64,000 bases of DNA, taken from NCBI GenBank assembly GCA_022829145.1, contig CM040755.1:18776563-18840562 (forward strand). The letters are read 5' to 3'. Under the pieces are notes generated by a model. That model was not told the origin of the DNA. It searched no databases and worked only from the letters and a program-made list of their open reading frames with translations. This DNA is from Albula goreensis (Eukaryota; Chordata; Actinopteri; Albuliformes; Albulidae). This document shows, piece after piece, positions 12,640-43,397 of the stretch; position 1 is the first letter of the stretch; each line of letters starts with the position of its first letter. A program made the position numbers and the translations under genes.

Positions 12640-13340
12640 TATTTTATTCAATATTCAAGATTCGAGATTTATTATGATCACATCATCATGCTTTTGACAG
12701 TATTTGATTAAAAAACGTGTGGCTTTTCAGAAGAAGGAAAATTAAAAATATACAAAAAATATACAGAAAATACAAAAAATAGTTTTTACAAAATTTGCAG
12801 TACAGTAATAACAGAGCAGACAGTAAGGCATAAACTGCAGCAGTGACTAATTTGGATGTTCAGTAAGGTGCAGCACTGGAACAGTCATTATTTCTTGTTG
12901 AGAAATCAGGTGGCCTGGGGAAAAAAAGTCTTTAAGTCTAGTGGTTCCTGATTTAAAGCTACGGTACCATTTGCCAGATGGTAGTAGCTGGAATAGTTTG
13001 TGGTTCGGGTGGCTGGGGTCCCCAATAATCCTCTTGGCCTTCCTGATGCACTGCCTGTCATAGATGGCCTGGAGGGAGGGAAGCTCACCTCTAAGTGTAT
13101 GTTGGGCAGACCACGCCACCCTCTGCAGAGCTCTGGAGTTGAGGACAGTGCAGTTCCTGTACCAGGCAGTGATAAAGCCAGTCAGGATGCTCTCTGTTGT
13201 TCCTTTGTAGAAGGCCCTGAGGATCTGGGGCCCCAGATCCAAACTTCTTCAGCCACCAGAGATGAAAGAGGCGCTGTTGTGTCTTCTTCACCACGTGGCT
13301 GGTGTGTTCATGTCAGATCCTCGGTGATGTGGACATTATT
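12640..13340 (-). mobile_element. 5'-truncated LINE copy (L2/jockey-type), broken
   Basis: On the minus strand, frames at 13091-13294 and 12847-13242 give the C-terminal end of a fish non-LTR retrotransposon ORF2 downstream of the reverse transcriptase core. Diagnostic pieces are VKKTQQRLFHLWWLKKFG, ESILTGFITAWYRNC, KAKRIIGDPSHPNHKLFQLL and the terminal PSGKWYRSFKSGTTRLKDFF. A frameshift near 13245 separates the two frames, so the copy is dead. The 3' tail runs to about 12640 with AATAAATCTCGAATCTTGAA-like short repeats. The element lacks its 5' end, endonuclease and catalytic domain. The exact clade (L2, Rex1 or other) cannot be told from this piece. Confidence 0.8.
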
Positions 13341-16300
13341 TTATAATGATTAGATTGAGGTTACACTAGTGTGGCATGGTCAAATACAGCTCAGGATGGT
13401 CCTTGATGCTCTTTTGAGGCCAACTCCCATTAAGATATTGGAAAGAAGATAAAGCAAAGTCCACACCCAATATAACCTGACTTAGTTAAGCCATTTTGAT
13501 CAGTTTCTCCCTGAAGAGCCAATAGCCACAATCCCTGAATAGTGGCTTTCACGGCTTCACTTTTACAAGAGAGCTGACACCCCACCTGAGTACCTCAGCA
13601 TCTGCACCAGGCTTTCCTCTTCCACCAACAATCAGAGTCAGTACCTCCTTCAGTTCACCTGAGTCTATACCTGTGTTGGGGCAGACTGAAAAAGAAAACC
13701 CACTGAACATTATAAATAGTATTCAACATGAAAGGGAGGGGCACAATGACCCCTTTTGGATTATGCAGGATGCTGAAGGAGTCTACCCTCAATTATTACA
13801 TTTAAGATTCTGTACTTTGTTGAAAAAAATCGTCCAAAGTATATCCTCTCCCCAAATTAACTGATGTGGATCATAATAGTAGAGGCAGCAATACTTCCCT
13901 GCCAATCCCTAGCTATTTATTTGAGATAAAAATACTTTTCTTGTTAATAAGTTTACCTCAGATTATACTCATCCCATCAGCTTTATGTCACACAAAGGAA
14001 AAGTGTTAACTAAAGCTTATCAAATTATGGAACAATAATTATGTGTACATTTTTTTTACAGAATTTACAGAATAACTTAAAAACAGAGTAGACCATATGA
14101 CAAGTGATGCATACTGACTTTTAGAGAGATAATAATAGTGTACTCCTACTACAGATATAGTTAATAAATATCTAATTTCACATGCACATACATGTGTGTC
14201 AGAATTAGTTTAAATTAATGAGTTTTGGATGCTGAGGGAGGTCTGTTTATTGTATCGCGCGTACATAACCCAACCCAGCTACAAACACACCAGTAAACTT
14301 TTGGTCCCTGAGTTACAGTTACTGAGCATTTAAGTCATTTCCACTCAGTAAAGGGAAGTCTTATGCACCGTCTAGACTGGTAGGACCCACATGTGTTCAC
14401 AGCTGGTGTCCAGTGCACATGATTCTAAATCACATGCCAGTGCACTCCAGACAACTCCAAACATGGAGAATACTACTCCTGTTCCAAACAGCTTTTCCTC
14501 CAACCTCTGCTAAAGTAGCCTGCTCTAACGCATAGCTTCTCAGTCACTTTATGGTTACTGTAAATAAGCCATCAAACACCTGCTGCAAAAGACCAAAATG
14601 CTAATAGACATCAGCCATCTAAGATGTTGAGTATCATCACTGATGGTCAGAGCCTGAACAACTAAAATAAGGCACTGTAAGTAGGAAAAGAAATTACAGA
14701 TGTCTTCATAATATGATCCACACTCCAGGGGAAAGAAAGATTGAAAAACGATATGTGGTCAAAAAGAGAATAGACATGGTAATGGAGTCAATTGCATCTC
14801 CTGAGAAAACTGTTTTAAGTGCAGCAGGAAATATTATTGCATCTTATGTGTGGTCTTAGCACGAGCCAGAACATCTGTGCGAGTCTTCGTTTCTGAAGCA
14901 TTGTTAGACAGACAGTCAGCGCCTAAGCACTTCGAGACCAGGCTGCATTCTCCTGCTGATCTGATTTGAAGCCCATCAGTACACTGTTAACAGACAGACT
15001 CAGGATGTGTCTGGGACTAGGCCAAGACCAGGTTCACCGTTATAGGGAGATGAGGACTGGAGGGAGCCAGCACTTCTCTCATAAATACAAATACCATCAA
15101 AAGGCAATATTTCATCAGCCCAGTGTGCCTCTATCTATCAGAGCTGAAGTGAACCAAAGGATTTGTTTACGTTCAGTCATGTCTGATTTCATATGTTTTT
15201 TTTGAGAGCACAAGGAATAAACTGACACAAACAACTGAAATTGTTTGATTTTAATGGGCCAAAATGCTGCATTATCTGTAGTGGGTATTTTCACTTTTAT
15301 AAGGGCATGCATTTGCATTGCTCTCATGCATATATGTATCAGAAGCTAAAAGTGAATGAATACTCATATGTATCGTCTTCAAGCAAACATTGCTGTGCAG
15401 TTTGTTTGATGTTGCATTTTTATCCAGGTATTGATGCGTTAAACACCATGTATTCCATGGAGCTTCTGCTTGGAAACTAGCTCCCTTAATTGTCATCTCA
15501 GGACTCCCTTATTTCAGATGGATGGCTTGGTTTGATCTTGTGGGATTAGTTTATCTAAATTACTGGAGGTAAAAAAAAAAAAAAAAAAAAAACACCAGGG
15601 TAGTCCAGACAGTAACCCTTAGATTTGGTTAAACAAGCAGTCTGGCATCAGCACTGCTGGTACGGCCAGTTAAAGTGCCTTTTTTGTATGAATTACGTAT
15701 GGTCACTGAAAGAACTGACGTTAAGGAGTTTACCTTTTTTTGTGCCCCAGGTAAAATGATGCAGGCACACTCTTGGGGTGGTTGCAATTTGTAACAGAGA
15801 CAGGACCACTTGTGCCACCATCTACAATCTATGAGACATACATGAAAACTTCAATGGTCTCCAGTCAGCTTACATTTTAAAAATAACACTTCCATGTTTG
15901 CAGTGTTGGCTAATACAGACGCCACTGGTCAAATTGTTCTTTGTCTGTCACATAGTATTTGAAGAATGAATGCTGGTTTAGATAGTAAAAATGAATTAGG
16001 AAGAAATGTGGTTGGAACTACTGTAACTCAAATGGCTGCTATTGTATATGCTGCACATCACCACCTCTGTCAGCATGTCAGAAAAGGGACTGCATTAGTA
16101 ACAGAAAATATGCATTGAAGTAAAAGGATGTAGGTTACCCACAGAACTGATTTTATTCAAAGGAAATTGAGGATGTGTCTAATCTAAAATGGCATGCGTC
16201 CAAACATTTGCTGGTTTCTCACCAGACAGTGGTGACATAATAAAACATAACATAATAAAAGAGGAACAATGATCTGGATTCAGCCAGCATTTTTACTCAA

Positions 16301-18624
16301 CCTGGTCTCAGTTAAAAGAAACTGTCAGTTCTTTTCTTGACAATTTTGATGAGTTTACTGATTGCCAAAATTAACTCACTGTGATCAGGGAGGACAAATA
16401 CAAACATGTACATTTATTTCCAAGTCAAAGCTAAGAATAAATATTGATTGAATCTAGGGCACACATATCTGCATGAGCAGAATAAATCAATGCATTGTGG
16501 ATGTGAAGCAGTTAATCTCAACGAAGATCCCCAAGTGACTCCACTTGTTTATTTTATATTAAGCACACGCTCCAGATCTTTTTTGGCTTTTCAAAAGACT
16601 CTTACCTAGCTACCTAAAATGTTTTGCTATTCAGACTGTTCCCATTTCATAAATTATAAGAGATCAAAGAACTGTAAAAAAATAAATATAATTCTGAGTA
16701 TTCCAGGATTGCATTCACATTTCAACAGCTCAGTGTTTGAACTGTTGGAAAAGTAGAAATAAAAAATGCAGTACAACCTGAGAAGATAATACCAACTGAG
16801 GCTGTTGCTAAGTGGCTTGTATCTTCTCACAGGGAGTCTAAAGTGAGTGAGGAGAATCACGTGGACATGCTGGAGTCTGTCTGGAGTGCAACGCATCACA
16901 ACCTCATTCTGTCAGAGCTTAGCCCTTAAGTCCCTTTCACCTAATGTATCTAAAGCAATTATTAAACATTTTAGCTCATAAAACAAGACTCATGTAAGGA
17001 GTGAAAGAATTTACCGTAAATGTTGTTCATTTTGCACCAGTTATGGACATCAAATCAAAAACCAAGACCAATTATCCAAAAGTATTATTAAAAGAACTCA
17101 AATTTAAAATGCAATATAGTTTAAAAGTCTGTCATTTGGTTATATTTAATTTCCTAATGATTAAAATCGAGACATTTGATCAAGCACAACAACAAGTACA
17201 ATAAGTGTAAGAAGGGATGTTTTTAAGTTCCTGAACACATAGACCAATCCCACACTCAAGGCTTTGAGTGCAAATATGTAGAATACCGACAGAGCCAATG
17301 GGACAGGGAACAGGTAAATACAATCAAGGCTAAGTTTATTGGAACATCAACTCATGTTAACATATCCATATACCTCAATTACTGTCCTCAAACACATAAT
17401 GTTTCATACATGTTTTAAAAAATCCTTTCACTTTAGTTTGGAACAAAGAGAATGTTTTTACAAATGAAATACTTGACAAGAAGGCTGTTCTACACAATAC
17501 TTTCATAACTGCATCAAATCTAAGTAAGCAGCATAACAGGCCAACGTTCCCTCTCCAAGGGCTGTTAACCTTTCTGGGAGATGTTGGACACACTGAACTC
17601 CTCTCCAGCTAAGCTCAGCTAACTTCAGTCCACCCGTTTCCTTCCATCAAACCCTTGAAACATTATGGCAGCCACATAGGCCTTCTAAATTATAGCTGTC
17701 TCCTAAAACTTTTCTTAATCAACGTCTAATAATCTAATTACATTCCATAAATGAAACTGCATAGGTGTAACTTAGCAACACCCTGTTTGAGAGCACAGCC
17801 CCTGGGATATAGGAATGCAGCAGTTTGTTTTGATGCTGTTTCAGTAGGGAAAAATATTTATATCCCTTCAATATGACACCAGATAATGTGAGTTTTTTAA
17901 ATTATCTCTTAGTCCTGATGTACAAAATAACCTAAATGTATTATGGCTCTGGTGCCTTTTAATACGAGACCAATTCACTGAACTTCAAAGCTCTTATGGT
18001 CAAATGGGACAAAACCCTGAGGGAAAATACTGCATTATCTTTTAAAAACATAATCGGTAATAATGTAAATAAGTAAAGATGGAAAGTCCCTAAACCTCAA
18101 CCTTTATGTTTCCAACTTTTACATATTGCATAACTAACATTGACCAATTCTATTAACAATGTTCAACATTTTAGCTGCCCCAAGATAAGAAATACAGAGT
18201 ACACAATGCTACAGGAGTAGAGAATGAGAATATGAAGTATTCTGAGTGAAATATATGATGGAAGAATTACTGGCAGACTCAACAAAAACATATTTACAAT
18301 AAATAGGTACACCCTAAAATACTATTTTAAAAAGATTTATGTTTATAATAATTTTTTACCATGGGTTTGTTAGAAAGCTCCTCTCTGTTTCATAAAATCA
18401 TCCGCAGAAAGTGCAGATGTGGATTTAGGAAAGAAGAGAAAGGAAGATTAACTCAATATAAATATTTTCTCCCATTATAAAATCATACAGAAAGTCAGTT
18501 CTTCTATGTGTTTAAATGGAAACACCCGTGCTGAGAGTGATACTGAAAGGTTGGCAACTGGCTGTATGTGAATATACAGTATATTCAGTATATTATATAT
18601 TTCAGTAAAATCATGCTGCCCCTG
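13341..18624. other. Intergenic between LINE copy and trim66, no gene seen
   Basis: About 5 kb with short ORFs only. An uninterrupted run of 22 A lies at 15571-15592. The part next to 18625 must contain the trim66 3' UTR, but I found no convincing AATAAA on the minus strand close to the stop codon. Nothing else is recognisable. Confidence 0.6.
15571..15592. repeat. Poly-A tract (22 A)
   Basis: Homopolymer of 22 A with no recognisable retroposon immediately upstream. Confidence 0.9.
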
Positions 18625-35202
<16,578 letters not shown>

Positions 35203-38200
35203 GGTAACACCAGGGTGTTTAAATGTTTAGTGTGTGATTCTGCATATATCCACATACAGCAGCCCGGAGCAAACAGCTGTGCTGAGATTTACCTGCTGAA
35301 AACAACACATATCACACGTTACGATCAAACTCCAGCCATCCAATTCTGCTCTGCGTTAATGACTTCAGAATCTCCTAATAGTGCAGTTAGAAGCTATTAA
35401 ATCAATCCCTTTAATAAAAAAACAATCTTTTTTTAAAAATAAAAACCCTAGCCCAACCATAATAATAGGGAACTGGATGAAGGTGGTGGTGGGGGGGATA
35501 ATTAATTTTTTCTGGGACAAAAGATCCCCCAAAGCCCTTCCTGAAATGGAAGCAAAGGACAAATGACCTATATTTAAGAGAGGCGTCAGTGCTGCAATGG
35601 GACCAGGAATGAGCAGGGATATGGTGCGCTGCTTGTGCCCTCTGACCCCACATCAACAGAGGGAGTACCCTCTGACTCCACTGCTGATGTCATAAAGGAA
35701 AAAAAGAAACCATTTTCAAGAGCACAGTGGTGCAGTTTGGAGTCCCATACCTGCTCACAAAGACAGTGTATGTAAAAATGATCATACAATGGGAAAGAAC
35801 TTCCACAGCTTTCCTGCATGAACTTGTGCCATTTTAAGGCGGTTCAACAAAACTGAAGAACATTAGGTAACGATACCTCAGGCTCTGCACACTTTATGCA
35901 AGCAAGCTATAAGGTTTGTTAGCACATTTGTTTTGCAAACACTTCAGGATGAGTCCTTTACTTACAAATACATTCCATGGTTTATGAGGTTCTACTAATC
36001 TCATTGTGTGGTCAGGATGCAAAAAAAAAGCTACAAAAAATACAATGCCTCTGCTATTTCCATGTTTAAAAAGTTACATGTGTCCCGATATGTGATCATG
36101 TTTGTATTTATTGCCTAGAGGAAGGTGGTCCTTATTTGGGTTCTGGGTTTTTCCAAATCTGCTGACCTTTTAATACATGAAATAAATTGCAATTTATTAA
36201 AAGTTACAAATTGGTACGAAATGCAGTGGCTATTTAGCACACTAGTACATGCTCATGTAATATCATTGTGAAATAAATTACAATAATTACATAGCCAACC
36301 ACCTAGTAACCAGAATTTTTCTCTAAAACAATATGACACAATATGCCAATTATGAAACATGGTAATATAACCAAAATAATATGGTAATATATACAACCCC
36401 CCACAGAACCCCAGTTGAAGAGTCATGGTTTTACTGAACATGAGGCTTTTGATTTTTGCAGTTTTTCTAGGTGTTAGTTAATAATCCACTACAAGAGGTA
36501 TGGGCTGTGAATTGCTTGCATGAAACTCGCAGGTGGTCCACAAAAAATCATGCATGTGCATGTGTGGGCATTTGAAATGCAATTGACATTTTCAACACTT
36601 CCTCTCTATCCAAAAAGCAATATTGAATGATAAAAGCTTGCCTCATATTGCTACAATTCAGCTTTTAAACCTTGAAAACTCTCCTGCATTCTGCACCTCT
36701 GCCAGTGACAGCACTATACTCCAGCCAGGAACAGCAAATTCTGACTAATGGATGTGAGCTATGCTATTCCATAGGACTTATAGAAACTACATACAGACTG
36801 CCCCACTGACAACACTCCCATAAATTGCTAACAATCTGAATAGAAACTGAATAGTCTGGTCTTTCATTTCAAAGTCAGATTTATTTTACATTCTTCTAGC
36901 AGGTGTTCTGTACTTCTCCAAATGATTATCTCTCACAAACACCACAATATTACAGCCGACACAAGACCAAGTCAGTACTAGTGCTTACTGTAAGGAAATT
37001 AACTTCCTGGATACCTGGCTCTGCATTTTTACATGTGCTTCCATTACTAAAATCATAGATGATAACAATAAAAAGAAACCAACAAAAATCCACAGTAAGT
37101 GTACTTACTTTTCTGGAGCTCTTATCATGGTTTCTAAAACAATGCAACCTTCTGTAATCTCGAATAAAAATTAGAAGGTGCAGGTCTCTTTTCAGGGCTT
37201 TTCCCTCTAATGATGCTGCTGTTGTGCAGAAGGGCAAAAACAAACTAAACAGTGGCGAGGCGGCCACGTATCTGAGAAAACCCATCTCAATTTCCTGTGA
37301 GAATGCAAATCTAGCAGACACCTCCCTGTCGGTAAATATAGCACTGGGGTTGCAATAAGGTTGCTGTTCCCTCTCATCACCGACTCTTCTTCTTTAGCCT
37401 GGACCCCACTCATAGCTAAACAGCTAAAAAAAATGGTGACAGCAAGGAACCCGAGCGTTAATGTTTCACTTTTTGCCCTCAACAGGCAGTGTCAAGACGG
37501 AGTGTGGGGGTCTGCTATTCAAAGAGTTCAAAACAGGAAACACCAAAAATTCAGGGCGGACTATTTATTCTCACTTGACAAAACAGACCTGAGTGCTAGC
37601 TGAATTGGCTTTGCTGGGGTGTATCAAATAAAAATTCGTTAAGCACACGGAAAAAACATACACACGTACATACATACATGGAAAAATACATTAGCATCAT
37701 CCCCAATAAGGCGTGCGCAAGTGTTGCAGGTGCATAAGGGAGGACTCACCTGCAGGTGTAAACCTGGCAGAAGGATGAATATAAGTGGAGTCCAAAGAGG
37801 TACTTCAGAAGTGTGGCTTATTTCCCTGCCGTCATTTTAAAACTATGCAATACGTCACCGGCTTCCACAAAACATTTGGGAACGGAGTTTTCAGTTGGAT
37901 ACGGCCAATGTCGATGTCCAAAATTAATATTCTTCAAATACAATCTTTAGAAGAATAGGCTAGAGGCTAAATAAAATTAGAAACATCACATTATTCCTCA
38001 TTACAATGGAACGGCAATTTTATTATTTTATTCTTAATAGTTATGTTAGGCAAATTACAGAGTAAAATAACTCCATGGCCTGGTACTCAAATAGGATGTA
38101 TCAGATTGGGTTTTTAACAGAAGCTATGCAAATAGTACAATACAAAATTTTACTATCTGCCGTCCGATAACAGTTCACCTCGTCACCAGGTGAACGCGCA

Positions 38201-38436
38201 AATCAAACGCATGAACCCATTCTTCATCCAGCTGAACATTATTAAGCGCGACTTCAGTTTTTTTTATAAGGACAATAAAACAACCGATTATCTTTCTGTC
38301 CAAATAGTCATTTCCATACGAATTCACATTTGCACATTTCTTTCACTCCCTCAGTCATCTTTAGAAGACCGCACCTTGCTGAAAACGAACAGCCTCACGA
38401 AATGTTCCAGCTAATTAAAAGAAATATTCTTCTACT
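35203..38436. other. Upstream of trim66: probable 5' UTR intron(s), no coding gene
   Basis: No recognisable coding exon. Two minus-strand donors look usable for non-coding first exons: CACCTGCAG/GTGAGT ending at 37750, and the one at the rpl27a side (38437). The remainder is AT-rich with short ORFs only. Confidence 0.6.
37748..37850 (-). other. Candidate non-coding 5' exon of trim66
   Basis: On the minus strand the stretch ends CACCTGCAG followed by GTGAGTCC, a near-consensus donor at 37749. It contains no long open frame. Its upstream limit is unknown. Assignment to trim66 is inferred from strand and position only. Confidence 0.3.
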
Positions 38437-38979
38437 TACAGTTGAAAATACAGTACCTCATCTTAGCCGAACTCCAAATTGTACATGCGAGTGACAAGAT
38501 CTAGTTCAAGCTTCGCACGCTGGGCGTGAGGAGCGATATTTCCTCAGGCATGATAAGAGAAATCTTGCTACGCACTATGTTTATGTGATACAATGTCAGT
38601 GCGAATCCTGCATAGCAGCCTGGCTAATATTGCAGTACAGTAGCCTAATAATCGTAGTAGGTTGCAAACTTTTTCAATAATCACGTTTTATTGTTCTAAA
38701 AAGAAACTGCTTGTATTTTAATTTCAATAGTCCAAGGTGATCAAGATAACTAGCGACAAAATGCATATTTTATAAATCATGAAAAGGACGAAGTCAATTT
38801 GCCGGCAGCATTTGATTCCAAGCATTTGAAGTTCATTACCTTCGTCTCTGATCAGCAATGCGCCCCTCCTCTCCAGTAGATGGCGCTGTTACTGTTAACG
38901 CAATGGTTTTTGAAGCACGAAATCTCGAATATAATCGTGAGATTTCCCATTCTCGCTCCTCTTTCAGTCATCCTCCAAG
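38437..38979. promoter_or_regulatory. Divergent promoter region trim66/rpl27a
   Basis: This roughly 540-bp stretch lies between a minus-strand donor (TTCAACT/GTAAGTAG, end at about 38437) and the rpl27a start on the plus strand. It holds more CpG than the intergenic sequence to the left (for example around 38460-38560). No TATA box is evident on either side. A shared promoter is inferred from the head-to-head arrangement. Confidence 0.45.
38951..38967 (+). promoter_or_regulatory. rpl27a: 5' TOP-like pyrimidine tract of rpl27a
   Basis: TCTCGCTCCTCTTTCAG lies 13-29 bases before the ATG. Ribosomal protein mRNAs start with C inside such a tract, which places them under mTOR/LARP1 translational control. 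The exact start base is not determined. Confidence 0.65.
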
Positions 38980-42052
<3,073 letters not shown>

Positions 42053-42077
42053 GCTCCTGATACCAATTTTTTGCAAG

Positions 42078-42083
42078 AATAAA
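42078..42083 (+). terminator. rpl27a: rpl27a poly(A) signal AATAAA
   Basis: Canonical hexamer 26 bases after the TGA, giving the very short 3' UTR usual for ribosomal protein genes. Confidence 0.9.
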
Positions 42084-42783
42084 CCATATAAAGTTGATTT
42101 ATGCTTATGTCCCTTCTTTGTGCCTCAGAACATTTTTATAATGCAGAGCTTAACCGGAGCATGAGTAACACCCCATGGCACCTGAAATAGAAGTAAACGT
42201 TCTACTTGCTTAACTGTACGCGATCCTCAGTTGGGAGGTTTCACCCTGGCAAGAGCAATTGATATTTTATGGAAATGTTTCCCAAGTGATGTAGCTCTTC
42301 ATCTTGACAGAAAGAGCAAATGCTGAGAAAAGTTTTCCCTCATAAAATGAGCTCTGCATGTGTCCTGTTGTGAGTTGCAGTGTTTGAGAACTGCATGCTA
42401 ATCTGTTTGATTATGCTGTGTAAATGGATAGTGTTCTTGCTGTTTGGTCAAACCATGTTAATCATAGATTGCTTTGTAGGTGGTCTGAAGCACAGCATAA
42501 TTCTCACTGCGGTGAATTTCTACTAGCAGTATCAAGTTGCCATGTTTTGGTGTTTAGGTTTCATGGTAAAGATTCCATGCATCATCTCTGCTAATGTCTT
42601 CTGAGTGTTTACATTTCCAGTCTATTGTGTAGGAAATGATTGTTTTGAAAAAACATTTCAAAACTTGTATCTTGTTTATACAAGATTGATACCTGAAGCC
42701 CCTACACATTTTCAGAATGGTTGTAGAAGTATTTTGGAATGATTTTTATGTCAATGAATTAAGTAAACTAGTTGAAATATTAT
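42084..42783. other. Short spacer between convergent rpl27a and dennd2b
   Basis: About 700 bp between the rpl27a poly(A) signal and the candidate dennd2b signal. The two genes end tail to tail. No repeat or gene recognised. Confidence 0.7.
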
Positions 42784-42789
42784 TTTATT
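42784..42789 (-). terminator. dennd2b: Candidate poly(A) signal of dennd2b
   Basis: TTTATT on the plus strand, AATAAA on the minus strand, about 610 bases past the dennd2b stop. Several AT-rich near-hexamers lie closer, so this is provisional. Confidence 0.45.
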
Positions 42790-43397
42790 TTGGAAGAGGG
42801 CTTTGTCGGTGATGAAACAATGAACAATCACAGCTGAGAGCAAACATGAGAAGACATTTTCTTCCTGTAAGTCTGCGCATGTACAAAACTGAGCTACTAA
42901 AAGCAGGGGACCTCTCTAAGTACCTCAATTCATATAAAGCGCAAGCTAGGCATAATTTTTAAGGGTGGCAAAACATCACTCACACTATGCAGACTGTCAC
43001 TCACTGCATTCATTCAGTTTACACCATACATCTGATCAGATTGTCCACAAACATGTTTTTTGTATTTAAATCAGTGGTTATTCTGAAACAGTTGAATGCA
43101 CGTTAGGTACCATCCTTTAGCTAGCAACTCAGTCTGTTGTTTTTCAATATACACATAAGTTTTCAAATAAACATCAGAGGCTGAATATAAAAGGTCATTT
43201 CATAGTATCAGAGCTGGCTTACAGTGAAATATATACAGAATTTGAAAAAGTTCAATCTCCAATATACAATAAATGTTCTACAGACTACATGTACTAGATA
43301 CATCAGGCATTCTTGATTGCACACTTTAGAACAGGTTTGTACAAAAAATCATTCCATAGATTGATGTCTAACAAAATGGTCTGGCAGAGTATTCTTC

